A stretch of 37,564 nucleotides of DNA from Paracoccaceae bacterium (GCA_019090795.1 JAHRVG010000069.1:1-37564); one strand, 5' to 3'; counted from the first letter of the stretch, positions 1-9,514 are shown. A program made the numbers and translations. Notes: generated from the sequence alone by a model not told the origin.

Positions 1-299
1 AGAAACGACATGTCTCCGTGATGGCTGGGTTCATAGATTTTATGGACCAATGGCGGGGCCAGACCGTCGCGCCCGCCAGCATTATCGCCGTGGCAGGCGG
101 CGCATTTTACTTCAAAGGCATTTTTACCGGTTTGGGCGGTGGCGCTCAGGCTTGAGGGCAGCTTAACTTGCACCAATGCGCCGCCCTTCATAGCCTGAAC
201 ATTGTTGCTAACGGCTGCCGGTTCATCCATGTACCAAACAACACCGACCACCGCGACAGCCAACGTCACCGCCAACACCAGCCTTTTTCTATTTTCCAT
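1..299 (-). CDS. Membrane-anchored c-type cytochrome (3' end outside window)
   Basis: The gene starts at ATG 299 on the minus strand and runs off the window at base 1, so only the first 99 residues are visible. Residues about 7-23 form one hydrophobic segment after a short basic N-terminus (ENRKR), which fits an uncleaved anchor or signal. A heme c motif CAACH follows at residues 66-70, with GDNAGGRDGLAPPLV after it, typical of small class I cytochromes c. The protein should sit on the periplasmic face of the inner membrane and carry electrons. Its partner cannot be named from this fragment. It is divergent from the RND efflux genes and shares their upstream region. Heme binding is sure; the specific role is unknown. 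Confidence 0.85.
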   Translation of the reverse strand, partial: MENRKRLVLAVTLAVAVVGVVWYMDEPAAVSNNVQAMKGGALVQVKLPSSLSATAQTGKNAFEVKCAACHGDNAGGRDGLAPPLVHKIYEPSHHGDMSF

Positions 300-445
300 G
301 TAACTCTTCTTTCACCAGCCCTATTTCCCCCCGTTTGCTGCCTTCCCCCACGGGAAGGTCAAGTATTTGTTAGCGCAATTACCTCACAAAAGGTTGTGCG
401 AGTGTAACTTCGAGGGTTTACAGGATACCATTCATTTGCTAGTTC

Positions 446-465
446 ACATTCAATTAAATGAATGT
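446..465. promoter_or_regulatory. Palindromic operator, TetR-type in appearance
   Basis: The 20-bp element has half-sites ACATTCA and TGAATGT around a 6-bp AT centre; 9 of 10 base pairs match. A further copy of CATTCATTT lies at 429-437 and pairs with AAATGAATG at 456-464. The element sits 97-116 bp before the RND adaptor start, in the region shared with the divergent cytochrome gene. RND pump operons are commonly controlled by TetR-family repressors with such operators. No regulator gene is in the window, so the family assignment is inference. Confidence 0.5.
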
Positions 466-561
466 AAGTAAGTTGCAAACCCGAAACAAACTCCTGCTAG
501 TGTTAGACGCCCACAAAAAATCCGGATAGTATTGCACCAAACGGGCCAAAGGACATCCGCT

Positions 562-1521
562 ATGAAAATCCTGCTACCTCTTATCTTCGCTTTTTTTGGG
601 GCCACCGTACAGGCTGAGGTTCTGACCCTGAGCCCACAACCAATCACCGAATGGAAAGCCGTATTCGGCGTTGTGGAAACCCGCAACCGGGTACCAGCGC
701 GGGCGCGGATTGGCGGGACAATTCAATCGCTTGACGTATCCGAGGGAGACATTGTCAGCGCGGGCCAGCGCGTTGCCCTGATCACTGACAGCAAACTGGA
801 TTTCCAGCTTGCTGCAATGGATTCACAAATTCAAACGCTAGAGACCCGGCTTAAAACTGCGCAAACCGACTTTGAGCGTGGCGAAGAGTTATTCGGGCGT
901 GGCGTGATCACCAAACAGAATTTGGACCAGTTAACGACACAGATGCATGTCCTATTGGGGGAAATCCGAACTCTGGAATCAAACCGTTCCGTCATTGCCC
1001 AGCGTGTCACCGATGGCGAAGTATTGGCACCCGAAGCAGGGGTCGTTCTTTCTGTACCAACCTCTAAAGGTTCGGTCGCCACCCCCGGTGAAGGCATTGC
1101 AATCATCGGCGGCGGGGGTGTTTTCTTGCGCCTGTCAGTACCTGAACGCCATGCTTTGGCCCTGATCGAGGGCGAGACCATTGATATTGGCGAGGGAAAA
1201 ACAGGCTTGCTGGCGAAAGTATTCCCGCAAATTCAGGGCGGCCGCGTTTTGGCAGATGTAGAGGTCGAGGACCTTGACGACCGTTTCATCGGCCGCCGGG
1301 TTCCTGTGCGCCTGCCAGTGAGCGAACGTCTGGCGCTAATGGTACCGCAATCTGCGGTAAAACTGTTTGGTGGCATTGATTTTGTGCTTATCGACATTGA
1401 CGGTGCCCCGCTATACCGCGCCGTAGTGCTGGGGGCGGAACTGGAACGTGACGGGCAGGTCTGGTTCGAGGTGCTGACCGGCCTGAATACAGGCGACAAA
1501 GTGGTGACTGATCATGAGTGA
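562..1521 (+). CDS. RND efflux periplasmic adaptor (membrane fusion protein)
   Basis: This 319-residue protein is the periplasmic adaptor of a tripartite efflux pump and should bridge the inner-membrane permease to an outer-membrane channel. The start at ATG 562 is chosen because AAAGGA lies just upstream and the N-terminus MKILLPLIFAFFGATVQA is a clean signal peptide; an upstream in-frame start would bury it. Residues about 45-75 and 155-185 form the lipoyl-like halves around a coiled-coil hairpin (about 75-145, LDFQLAAMDSQ... to ...RSVIAQRV). The C-terminal part is beta-barrel like. The gene overlaps the permease start by 8 bp (ATGAGTGA), so the two are translationally coupled. No TolC-like channel gene is adjacent. 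Substrate is not predictable. Confidence 0.9.
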   Translation: MKILLPLIFAFFGATVQAEVLTLSPQPITEWKAVFGVVETRNRVPARARIGGTIQSLDVSEGDIVSAGQRVALITDSKLDFQLAAMDSQIQTLETRLKTAQTDFERGEELFGRGVITKQNLDQLTTQMHVLLGEIRTLESNRSVIAQRVTDGEVLAPEAGVVLSVPTSKGSVATPGEGIAIIGGGGVFLRLSVPERHALALIEGETIDIGEGKTGLLAKVFPQIQGGRVLADVEVEDLDDRFIGRRVPVRLPVSERLALMVPQSAVKLFGGIDFVLIDIDGAPLYRAVVLGAELERDGQVWFEVLTGLNTGDKVVTDHE

Positions 1522-4500
1522 CCCCAAAACAGAGACCGAAGCGCTCGGCATTGCCGGGCTTTTGACGCGCGCCTTCATTCGCTCGCCACTCACTCCGCTG
1601 TTCCTGCTGGCATCACTTGCCGTTGGTATGCTGGCGCTAGTCAGCTTGCCGCGCGAAGAGGAACCGCAGATTTCTGTGCCTTTGGTGGACATCCACATTC
1701 AAGCCGCAGGCCTCAAGGCCGAAGACGCAGTCAAACTGATCACCGAACCGATGGAAAGCATCGTTAACGGCATTGATCAGGTCGAGCATGTTTACTCCTC
1801 CACCCGCGACAATCAGGTGATGGTGACAGCGCGTTTCGACGTTGGCGTTGATTCGGAAGCTGCAATCCTGCGGGTGCATGACAAAATCCGCGCCAATATC
1901 GACCGCATTCCAGTGGGCATCCCCGAACCGCTGATCATTGGCCGTGGTATCAATGACGTGGCGATCGTAACATTGACGTTCTCGCCCGTTGCAGGTCAGG
2001 ATATGATGAATGCCAACGACCTGACCCGCATTGTTCGCGAGGTAGATTCCCAACTGGCCAAAATCGACGACGTAGGCCGCACTTATATGGTGGGCGAAAC
2101 CGGCGAGGCCCTGCGCGTTGCCCCCGACCCTGAACGCCTCGCGCTGTTTGGCGTGACCCTGCAACAACTGGTCGGCAAGGTGCAGGGTGCCAACACCGCC
2201 TCGCCTGCCGGAACCCTGCGCGATGGCGGCGAACAGATCGGTTTGATCCTTGGTGGGACCCTGTCCACGCCTGACGAAATCGCCAACCTGAAACTCACCT
2301 CCCGCGATGGTCGCCCGATTTATGTGCGCGATGTGGCTGACGTCAGCTTTGTTACGGATATGGACGAGGTCCATGTCGCCACCTTGCATCGCGCGGGTGA
2401 CGACGGCATTACCCGCATGCCCGCCGTCACGCTGGCCGTTGCCAAACGCGCCGGTGCAAATGCGGTAATTGTGGCGGAGGAAATAATTCATAAAATCAAC
2501 GACCTTAAAGGTAACCTAATTCCTGACAGCATCACCGTAGCCGTGACCCGCGATTACGGCGAAACCGCCGAGGAAAAGGCCAACGAGTTGCTCTATCATC
2601 TGGGGCTCGCCACAATTTCCATAATTATTCTCGTACTAATCGCGATTGGTTGGCGTGAGGCAATGGTGGTCGCTGTGGTGATTCCAATGACCATCCTCCT
2701 CACCCTTTTCGCCGCGTGGTTGATGGGCTACACCCTGAACCGTGTGTCCCTGTTCGCGCTGATCTTTTCCATTGGTATTCTGGTGGATGACGCCATTGTG
2801 GTGATTGAGAACATCGCCCGCCACTGGGGCCTGAACAAAGGAAATAAGGGGCGCGTTTCAGCCGCCATCGCTGCTGTGGCCGAGGTCGGAAACCCCACCA
2901 TCATCGCCACCCTCACCGTGGTGGTCGCCCTGTTGCCGATGCTGTTTGTTTCGGGCCTGATGGGGCCATACATGAGCCCGATCCCTGCCAATGCTTCCGC
3001 TGCTATGATCTTTTCCTTTTTTATAGCAGTCATGGTAACGCCCTGGCTGATGTTGAAAGTCGCGGGCAAAGCGGATTTACACCATGATTCTGACGCCCAT
3101 ACCGGTGGCCCATTGGGTAAATTCTACACCGCCATCGCCAGCCCCTTGTTGCGCAGCAAGGCCGTCAGCGGGGTTTTCCTGTTTCTGGTAATCACCCTGT
3201 CTTTCGCCTCTCTAGGGGCGATATACACCCGTGATGTAACGGTAAAATTGTTACCACTGGACAACAAATCCACACTCTCGATTGTCATCGACCTGCCCGA
3301 AGGGGCCTCGGTCGAAGCAACAGATGGCGTCGCCCAACAGGCCGCGCGCGTGGCCCTTGGCCTGCCAGAGGTTATATCGGTACAAACCTATGCCGGCACC
3401 GCCGCACCCTTTGATTTCAACGGCTTGGTCCGCCACTATTTCTTGCGCCAGTCCCCGGAACTGGGCGACGTTCAAATCAACCTGCACTCCAAAGAGGAAC
3501 GTACCCGCACCAGCCACGAAATCGCGCTGGAACTGCGGGCCTTGCTATCAAAACTTGACGTGCCGCCGGGCACCAACATCAAAACGGTTGAGCCCCCCCC
3601 CGGCCCGCCGGTCATAGCCACCCTGCTGGCCGAGGTCTACGGCCCTGATGCCCAAACCCGCCGCGCCAGTGCGCGCAAAATCCGCGAAGCCTTTGAGGCT
3701 GTACCCTATGTGGTTGACGTGGACGACAGCTTTGGCAGCCGCCCCCGCCGGATGCGGGCAGAACTGTCTTCGGACGATCTGGAATTCTATCGCGTACAGG
3801 AAAGTGATGCGCTCGACACCCTGCGGCTGTTGAACAGTGAGATCACCGTTGGTTATTCGCACCGCGGCAAAGGCCGCCAGCCGATTCCCATCGTGGTCGG
3901 GCGCGACCGCTCTGACCGTGTGATCGACGAGCGCCTGCTCGCCACCCCCGTGCCTGCAAACGTGCTGCCCGGTGATCGCGGGGTCGTCGAACTCGGCGAT
4001 GTGGTCCGGATCATTGAGGAAAGGGCCTCCTACCCCATTTTCCGCCACAACGGCCGCTATGCCGAAATGGTAATGGGCGAAATGGCTGGTCAATATGAGG
4101 CCCCCCTCTATGGCATGATCGCTGTGGGCGAGGAGTTGGACAAAATGGACTGGCAGGGCGTGGAAAAACCAGAAATCCGCCTGAACGGCCAACCGAATGA
4201 TGAATCCGGTCCCGTCCTGTTGTGGGACGGAGAATGGGAGGTCACATGGGTTACTTTCCGCGATATGGGCTCCGCCTTTGCCGTCGCCCTGCTGGGGATT
4301 TACATCCTTGTGGTCGCGCAATTCGGCTCCTTTCGGTTACCGATCGTTATTCTAACACCGGTTCCGTTAACCTTCCTTGGCATCATATTCGGCCATTGGA
4401 TTTTCAACGCCCCGTTTTCTGCGACCTCGATGATCGGCTTCATCGCTCTGGCCGGCATTATTGTGCGCAACTCGATCTTGCTGGTTGATTTCATCCGCCA

Positions 4501-4723
4501 CGAAGGCGGCGGCAAAGTCGACCTCGACATCCTGATCGCCGCCGGGGCCACAAGGTTCAAACCGATCCTTCTAACCGCCATAGCCGCGATGATCGGAGCC
4601 GCCGTGATCCTGACCGATCCAATTTTTCAAGGGCTGGCTATTTCGCTGCTGTTCGGTTTGGCAACCTCAACGGCGCTAACGGTGCTGGTTATTCCGGCGA
4701 TTTATCGGGTGTTCAAGATGTAG
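1514..4723 (+). CDS. RND family efflux permease (AcrB/HAE-like)
   Basis: The 1069-residue length matches RND pumps, proton-driven trimeric inner-membrane exporters. An N-terminal transmembrane helix (about 25-45) precedes a large periplasmic domain. A helix cluster at about 350-540 contains the motif GILVDDAIVVIENI near residue 421, which carries the paired acidic residues of helix 4 used in proton relay. A second periplasmic domain and a second cluster of helices (about 920-1065) follow, giving the usual two-repeat layout. It is coupled to the adaptor gene by an 8-bp overlap. The long LPLDNKSTLSIVIDLPEG stretch after TM7 resembles the less characterised RND branch often labelled as acriflavin resistance protein. 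Substrate class (drug or other) cannot be read from the sequence. Confidence 0.93.
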   Translation: MSDPKTETEALGIAGLLTRAFIRSPLTPLFLLASLAVGMLALVSLPREEEPQISVPLVDIHIQAAGLKAEDAVKLITEPMESIVNGIDQVEHVYSSTRDNQVMVTARFDVGVDSEAAILRVHDKIRANIDRIPVGIPEPLIIGRGINDVAIVTLTFSPVAGQDMMNANDLTRIVREVDSQLAKIDDVGRTYMVGETGEALRVAPDPERLALFGVTLQQLVGKVQGANTASPAGTLRDGGEQIGLILGGTLSTPDEIANLKLTSRDGRPIYVRDVADVSFVTDMDEVHVATLHRAGDDGITRMPAVTLAVAKRAGANAVIVAEEIIHKINDLKGNLIPDSITVAVTRDYGETAEEKANELLYHLGLATISIIILVLIAIGWREAMVVAVVIPMTILLTLFAAWLMGYTLNRVSLFALIFSIGILVDDAIVVIENIARHWGLNKGNKGRVSAAIAAVAEVGNPTIIATLTVVVALLPMLFVSGLMGPYMSPIPANASAAMIFSFFIAVMVTPWLMLKVAGKADLHHDSDAHTGGPLGKFYTAIASPLLRSKAVSGVFLFLVITLSFASLGAIYTRDVTVKLLPLDNKSTLSIVIDLPEGASVEATDGVAQQAARVALGLPEVISVQTYAGTAAPFDFNGLVRHYFLRQSPELGDVQINLHSKEERTRTSHEIALELRALLSKLDVPPGTNIKTVEPPPGPPVIATLLAEVYGPDAQTRRASARKIREAFEAVPYVVDVDDSFGSRPRRMRAELSSDDLEFYRVQESDALDTLRLLNSEITVGYSHRGKGRQPIPIVVGRDRSDRVIDERLLATPVPANVLPGDRGVVELGDVVRIIEERASYPIFRHNGRYAEMVMGEMAGQYEAPLYGMIAVGEELDKMDWQGVEKPEIRLNGQPNDESGPVLLWDGEWEVTWVTFRDMGSAFAVALLGIYILVVAQFGSFRLPIVILTPVPLTFLGIIFGHWIFNAPFSATSMIGFIALAGIIVRNSILLVDFIRHEGGGKVDLDILIAAGATRFKPILLTAIAAMIGAAVILTDPIFQGLAISLLFGLATSTALTVLVIPAIYRVFKM

Positions 4724-4756
4724 CGGAAAATATCCGACTAACAGACGGGACAGGGT

Positions 4757-6766
4757 TCAATCAAATTCCGCACCCGGTAGCCAGACCGAAAAACGGGTGC
4801 CCTGGCCCAGTTCGCTGTTTGCTCTTATATTGCCACCAGCGCGCGACACCAGCTTTTGGCTGATTGAGAGCCCCAGCCCAGTGCCCTCGGCCTGTTTTGT
4901 GGTGAAAAACGGATCGAACACGTTTTTCAACACATCCGGGGCCATGCCAACGCCGCTGTCGATGACCCGAATAAGAACGCCTTTGCTACCCTCTACGTCT
5001 TGATTTCGCGTCACCAGTTGCAGTTCGCCCCCATCGGGCATGGCGTGGATTGCGTTGACGATCAGATTGATCAACACCTGTTGCAGTTCCGTTCGGTTCA
5101 TTGCCACTGCGCGGTCAGTGCTCAGCTTTAGGGTCAGTTTGATGTCCACCTTGTTCAACAGATGCTGTACCAATGGAATTGAATCGTGAATCACCTCGTC
5201 GGGCACATGGTAATCGACAACACCGGCGTATTCTTCTGGCCGCGCAAACTGCAACAGCTTGTTGACCAGAATATTAACGCTGTGGACCTGTTCATAAATC
5301 AGGCTAAACTCCGTTTTTAGCCCTTCAGCCTCAGCCCCGATTTCCTGCGAGATCACGTCAAGATTGCCTTGAATAACGGCAATCGGGTTGTTGATTTCAT
5401 GGGCGATCCCGGCTGTAATCTCGCCAATCGCCGCCAGTTTTTCCGACACCAGCAACTGTTTGGTCGTGGCTTCTAACCGCTGGTTGGCCTCGCGCAATTC
5501 GCGTGTACGGTTCTCCACCCGGCGGTTCAGATCCTCGCCCCATTCGCGCAATCGGCGGTCACGTTCCTGCAATTGTTCGAGCAGATCATCCAGATGCCCG
5601 GCGACGCGACCGATTTCTTCCTGCCCTCCAAGCACCCCGGTACGTGCCCCCAAATCGCCGCCTTCCACTTGGGTGATCGTATCCCCCATTTGCTCAAGTG
5701 GTCTGATAATGCCGCGTGCCCAACGCAGGAAAATCGGCAGGGACAACACCAAAATGGCCACAAACCCAATAACTATGAACCAAAAGGTACGCAATTTGGC
5801 AGAACGAAAAGGAGTATCCAGAAAGCCAACGTAAAGCATGCCAACGCGTTTGCCATAGCTATCAATGATGGGTTCATAGGCCGAGATATACCAGTCATTC
5901 ACCACAAAAGCGCGATCCAACCAAACTTCACCCTCCCCTAGAACACTGGCACGCACGACGGCAGAAACACGGGTGCCCAAGGCGCGGACGTTCTCAAACA
6001 ACCGCACGTTGGTGCTGATGCGCACGTCCTCCAGAAACAGGGTTGCCGTGCCTCGGCTGCCCTCGGTCAGGCTTGCGGCAGGGTAAACCAGATCGTTGAT
6101 TGTGTCGATAAAACCAAGGTTCCGGTTCAACAGAACCCCGCCCACAAGCACCCCGTTTTTCACCGGAGAGGCCGTGTGGATCACCATACCGCGGGTCTCA
6201 TCCGTGCGCTCTGTAGGCACAGCGGCCTCGGTTGGCACCAGCCTGGTTTTGGCCTGTGTGACCAATGTGGAAGAGAATGCCGCCAGATCAGCAGCCGTGA
6301 AAATGTCGATTTCAGTGGAGCGTTTCCCCGACTGTGCTTGCTTTACCACCGGCCATTTCCGGATATCTATGTCACTGAGCACCACTGGCGAAGACAACAA
6401 AACACCGTTATCAGTCATAAAGTACAAGAAATCCAGCCCCAGACCTTGCCGTTTGGCATCCAGCAAAGCCAGAATTTTACCTTGGCTACCCTCTCGCACT
6501 GTTGCTTCAAACACTGCGGATTCCCCCAACGCCTGCACCTGCTCACTGCTGCGTTCCAGAATGCGGCTCATGTATTGGTGCGCGATGGTCAGCTCGCCGT
6601 TCACCTTGGCAATCAACAGCCGATCAAAACGGGCAGACCAGTTGGTGACAATCGCCCCCAAAAACAGTGGCATGACCAGCAGCATCGGCACCAATGCGAT
6701 CATCAGCAGGCGGGCACGGACCGAGCGGAAATAGCCTATAATTGCAGGTTTGGGGGTCTCAGCCAT
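4757..6766 (-). CDS. Membrane-bound sensor histidine kinase
   Basis: A sensor kinase of 669 residues, taking ATG 6766 as start because it overlaps the response regulator stop by 8 bp (ATGGCTGA); a longer reading to 6850 would run into the regulator. Two membrane helices (about 21-41 and 328-348) bracket a roughly 285-residue periplasmic domain of Cache type. HAMP (about 349-402) and a coiled coil (about 400-440) follow. The phosphoacceptor region GIAHEINNP has His at about 456. The ATPase domain shows NLIVNAIHAMP (N box), DSGVGM (G1), FDPFFTTK (F box) and GTGLGLSI (G2). It must phosphorylate the regulator encoded just upstream. Because the pair ends the fdh run, a formate, redox or C1-related signal is a fair guess, but the ligand is unknown. 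Confidence 0.93.
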   Translation of the reverse strand: MAETPKPAIIGYFRSVRARLLMIALVPMLLVMPLFLGAIVTNWSARFDRLLIAKVNGELTIAHQYMSRILERSSEQVQALGESAVFEATVREGSQGKILALLDAKRQGLGLDFLYFMTDNGVLLSSPVVLSDIDIRKWPVVKQAQSGKRSTEIDIFTAADLAAFSSTLVTQAKTRLVPTEAAVPTERTDETRGMVIHTASPVKNGVLVGGVLLNRNLGFIDTINDLVYPAASLTEGSRGTATLFLEDVRISTNVRLFENVRALGTRVSAVVRASVLGEGEVWLDRAFVVNDWYISAYEPIIDSYGKRVGMLYVGFLDTPFRSAKLRTFWFIVIGFVAILVLSLPIFLRWARGIIRPLEQMGDTITQVEGGDLGARTGVLGGQEEIGRVAGHLDDLLEQLQERDRRLREWGEDLNRRVENRTRELREANQRLEATTKQLLVSEKLAAIGEITAGIAHEINNPIAVIQGNLDVISQEIGAEAEGLKTEFSLIYEQVHSVNILVNKLLQFARPEEYAGVVDYHVPDEVIHDSIPLVQHLLNKVDIKLTLKLSTDRAVAMNRTELQQVLINLIVNAIHAMPDGGELQLVTRNQDVEGSKGVLIRVIDSGVGMAPDVLKNVFDPFFTTKQAEGTGLGLSISQKLVSRAGGNIRANSELGQGTRFSVWLPGAEFD

Positions 6767-8141
6767 CCCACATCGCGCATTTTCTGTCGATGGTTTTGCG
6801 TGACACCCCAAGGCGACGCGCCGCTTCGGCACGGTTTCCATCGCAGGCATCCAGCACCGTCAAGATATGGCGCTTTTCAACCAGTTGCAGGCTGTCCACT
6901 GCCTCTGGGCTGATCTCGTCGCCGGTGCCTGCGAACTCTGGCGGGAACTCCCCTAGGATCAGCGAGCGCTCGATCAGATTGCGCAATTCGCGCACGTTGC
7001 CCGGCCAATCATAACAGGCCAGATTAAGCAAAACCTGCTCATCCAGCACCAAGGGCGGCACGCCCAATTCATGAGAAATCTTTAGCATAAACATCGCCGC
7101 CAAGTCACCGATATCGCTGATCCGCTGGCGCAAACTGGGCATTTGGATATTCAGCACATTGATGCGGTGGTACAGGTCTTCGCGGAAACGCCCCTCTTGC
7201 ACCGCCACAGGCAAATCGGCGTTGGTCGCAAAAATAAAGCGCAGGTTCAGTGGTATTTCACGTTCCGATCCGAACGGGCGAATGCGCATCTCTTCGATCA
7301 CCCGAAGCAGGGTGGCTTGAACCGGCAAGGGCAATTCTACGATCTCGTCCAGAAACAGCGTGCCTCCGCTAGCATAGAGCAGCAGGCCGTCTTGCCGCAC
7401 ACTGGGGTCAGCAGCCACGCCTTTAACATTGCCGAACAGCTCGTTCGCGATCAGTTCGGGTGAAATCGCGGCGCAGTTTACCGGTACGAAAGGTTTATCG
7501 GCGCGATCCGACATGGCATGTAAGGCCCGTGCAGCGATCTCTTTGCCGGTGCCGCTGTCACCTGTAAATAACACGGCAGTTGGCAGCGGCGCGGCGCGTT
7601 CCATCATTTCCCTCACACCGGCAATTTCCTGAGAGGGGCCGAGCAAACGACCCCGCCCAGACGTGGCATCGGCAGAAAGTTCGTATTTCAGCAGAAAGTT
7701 TTCACGGCGCAGATGCAGGCGATCTATACTGCGGGCCACCGCATTGAGGATTTGATTAGAGCGGAATGGTTTGAGCACGAAATCCACAGCCCCGGCACGC
7801 AACGCCTGAATAGCGGTTTCCAGATCGGCAAAGGCGGTAATCAGGATGGCATCAGCGAAAAAGCCGACGCTACGCTGTTCGCGCAACCAATCCAGCCCGC
7901 TTTTGCCCGGCATCACATTGTCTAGGATCACAATGTCAAAATGGTTGGCATCCAGCAGCTTTGAGGCCTCTTCGCAGTTGGCCGCCTGTTCCACCCGTTT
8001 GCAGCGCGGGCGCAGGATCTTGACCAAGAAGTTACGCATCCCCGGCTCGTCATCCACCACAAGGATCGAGGCCAGCCCCAGCCCCGCGCCAAATTCGCTA
8101 TCCTTGGCGCGCAGCGGAGTTTGCAGTTCGGCTTTATTCAT
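6759..8141 (-). CDS. NtrC-family response regulator lacking the GAFTGA motif (HupR-like)
   Basis: This 460-residue regulator has a receiver domain (about 24-140: acidic pair D30/D31, phosphorylation site D74 in VILDNVMPG, K124), an AAA+ domain (Walker A GDSGTGKE at 194-201; Walker B TLFLDE at 261-266) and a C-terminal Fis-type helix-turn-helix (about 425-456, NRAEAARRLGVSRKTI). In the AAA+ domain the sigma-54 contact loop, normally KGAFTGA, reads KGVAADP (residues 240-246). Regulators with this loss, such as HupR and the NtrC of Rhodobacter capsulatus, work without RpoN. The gene follows the CCG iron-sulfur gene by 92 bp and is coupled to the kinase gene. It probably controls the fdh island. 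Start ATG 8141 is taken because the next Met lies inside the receiver domain. Confidence 0.93.
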   Translation of the reverse strand: MNKAELQTPLRAKDSEFGAGLGLASILVVDDEPGMRNFLVKILRPRCKRVEQAANCEEASKLLDANHFDIVILDNVMPGKSGLDWLREQRSVGFFADAILITAFADLETAIQALRAGAVDFVLKPFRSNQILNAVARSIDRLHLRRENFLLKYELSADATSGRGRLLGPSQEIAGVREMMERAAPLPTAVLFTGDSGTGKEIAARALHAMSDRADKPFVPVNCAAISPELIANELFGNVKGVAADPSVRQDGLLLYASGGTLFLDEIVELPLPVQATLLRVIEEMRIRPFGSEREIPLNLRFIFATNADLPVAVQEGRFREDLYHRINVLNIQMPSLRQRISDIGDLAAMFMLKISHELGVPPLVLDEQVLLNLACYDWPGNVRELRNLIERSLILGEFPPEFAGTGDEISPEAVDSLQLVEKRHILTVLDACDGNRAEAARRLGVSRKTIDRKCAMWDG

Positions 8142-8155
8142 CTTACCCGATTCAT

Positions 8156-8173
8156 TCAGCCATTTCTGGCTGA
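8156..8173 (-). other. Intercistronic hairpin before the response regulator
   Basis: TCAGCCA and TGGCTGA form a perfect 7-bp stem. Read on the minus strand the loop is GAAA, a stable GNRA tetraloop. It lies in the 92-bp gap between the CCG iron-sulfur gene and the response regulator, 14 bases before the regulator start. There is no T-tract, so it is more likely an mRNA processing, stability or translation element than a terminator. Confidence 0.45.
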
Positions 8174-8233
8174 CGATCCCTTGCTAGCAATTGGGTTACT
8201 CACAGGGCATCGTGCGCTTTTGCCGGTAAGATT

Positions 8234-9514
8234 TCAACCTTGCTTTTCCGGAGACTCGTCCAAGGTTTCCGCAACCAGCTCGCTCAACCCGATAACTTCG
8301 AGATCCATGTCATAGGCATCCAAACCATCTTCGAACACCGCGCGGCAGTTGCCACACGGAACCACTACGGCCTCAAGATCTTTGACCCCGTTCAGTTGCT
8401 CAACCTTGCGCGAAAACGCTGCTGTTTTCAACTCTTCCGCGCGCGGGTTGGCGGATACGCCCCCCCCTCCACCACAACAGTAGTTGGTAATACCAGCACC
8501 CTTCATCTCGACGAAGTCGGAGCAGGACTCATCCAAGAGCCGACGCGGTTCTTTCAACAGGCCACCGCGGCGGATGATCTGGCAAGGGTCGTGCAATGTC
8601 ATACGGCGGGTGTCTTTGCCACCCGCTGGTATGCGCCCTTCGCGGCGTAACTGATCCAGCAGCTCGATGATGTGGACGACCTCAAATTTGAACTGGCGGC
8701 CCATCATATTTGGGCCTGCCCAGCGGATCGCACCGTAAGCGTGGCCACATTCCGGGCTAATGACGTGTTTAACCTCAAGCGCCTCGGCTGCATCGACAAC
8801 GCGGGTGACGATCTCTTTGGCCAGCGGCCCGGATCCAATTTGCACACCTGTGTTTGTCGCCTCATAGGCAACCGACGAAATGGTCCAGGTCAGGCCCGCC
8901 TTTTTGAACAGCTTGGCATAGGCTCCCAGAACCTCGGGATAGCCCATGATTTCCATCGACGAGAAAATCGCCATGTAATCAGCACCCTGTTTATCGACCT
9001 CGATTTTGATGCCGGTGGCCTCTTCCTGGTGCTTGATCTGTGCCGTTAGTGCCTTGATGGTGATCCCCATCGGACTGCTCGTTTTCTTCACAAACTCCGC
9101 TGCCCTTTGTAATCCTTCGGGTACGATACCCGCCGCTGCATAGCCTTCGCGCATTTTGCGGATGGTGCCTGCGATGTCGATGCCCATTGGGCAGACCAGC
9201 GTGCAACGGGCACACATGTTGCAGCTGTCATAAACCAGCGGTTCCCATTCACGCAGCTCTTCTTCGGTCACTGGCGAAGGGGCCAGCCCCAGCATCTTTT
9301 TCAGCGATGAAAACGGGGCTTTATCGCGTTTGTAGGCCCGTTCCATTGGGCGTAATTTATAGGTTGGCGTATACTTGGGGTCGCCTGTGCTCAGGTAAAA
9401 CTGGCAGGCCTCGGCACATTCGCCGCAATGCACGCACGCCTCAAAAAACGAAGCTGCCTCGGCGTCTGTGTGCTCCAGAAACTTAGCGACAGCGATATCG
9501 GAATTGGCACTCAT
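8234..9514 (-). CDS. HdrD/DsrK-like CCG-domain iron-sulfur protein
   Basis: A cytoplasmic-type iron-sulfur protein of 426 residues. Two N-terminal [4Fe-4S] motifs are visible: C27, C30, C33, C37 (CVHCGECAEAC) and CNMCARCTLVC near residue 96. The C-terminal part has the cysteine-rich CCG signature: HDPC, then NYCCGGGGG, then VPCGNC, as in subunits HdrB/HdrD of heterodisulfide reductase, DsrK and GlpC. In those families the CCG site binds a non-cubane cluster that acts on disulfides or passes electrons. The start overlaps the stop of the NarI-like gene by 4 bp (ATGA), so the two form an HdrDE/DsrMK-like membrane module. Its position right behind fdhABC implies exchange of electrons between formate oxidation and an unknown thiol/disulfide or quinone partner; the partner is inference. 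Confidence 0.88.
   Translation of the reverse strand: MSANSDIAVAKFLEHTDAEAASFFEACVHCGECAEACQFYLSTGDPKYTPTYKLRPMERAYKRDKAPFSSLKKMLGLAPSPVTEEELREWEPLVYDSCNMCARCTLVCPMGIDIAGTIRKMREGYAAAGIVPEGLQRAAEFVKKTSSPMGITIKALTAQIKHQEEATGIKIEVDKQGADYMAIFSSMEIMGYPEVLGAYAKLFKKAGLTWTISSVAYEATNTGVQIGSGPLAKEIVTRVVDAAEALEVKHVISPECGHAYGAIRWAGPNMMGRQFKFEVVHIIELLDQLRREGRIPAGGKDTRRMTLHDPCQIIRRGGLLKEPRRLLDESCSDFVEMKGAGITNYCCGGGGGVSANPRAEELKTAAFSRKVEQLNGVKDLEAVVVPCGNCRAVFEDGLDAYDMDLEVIGLSELVAETLDESPEKQG

Noticed and set aside
3548-4321. Minus-strand frame opposite the RND permease
   Set aside because: Antisense shadow with His-rich, domain-free product; the RND frame is complete and conserved.
4724-4736. Hairpin CGGA-TCCG after the RND permease
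   Set aside because: Only 4 bp of stem; not enough for a terminator call.
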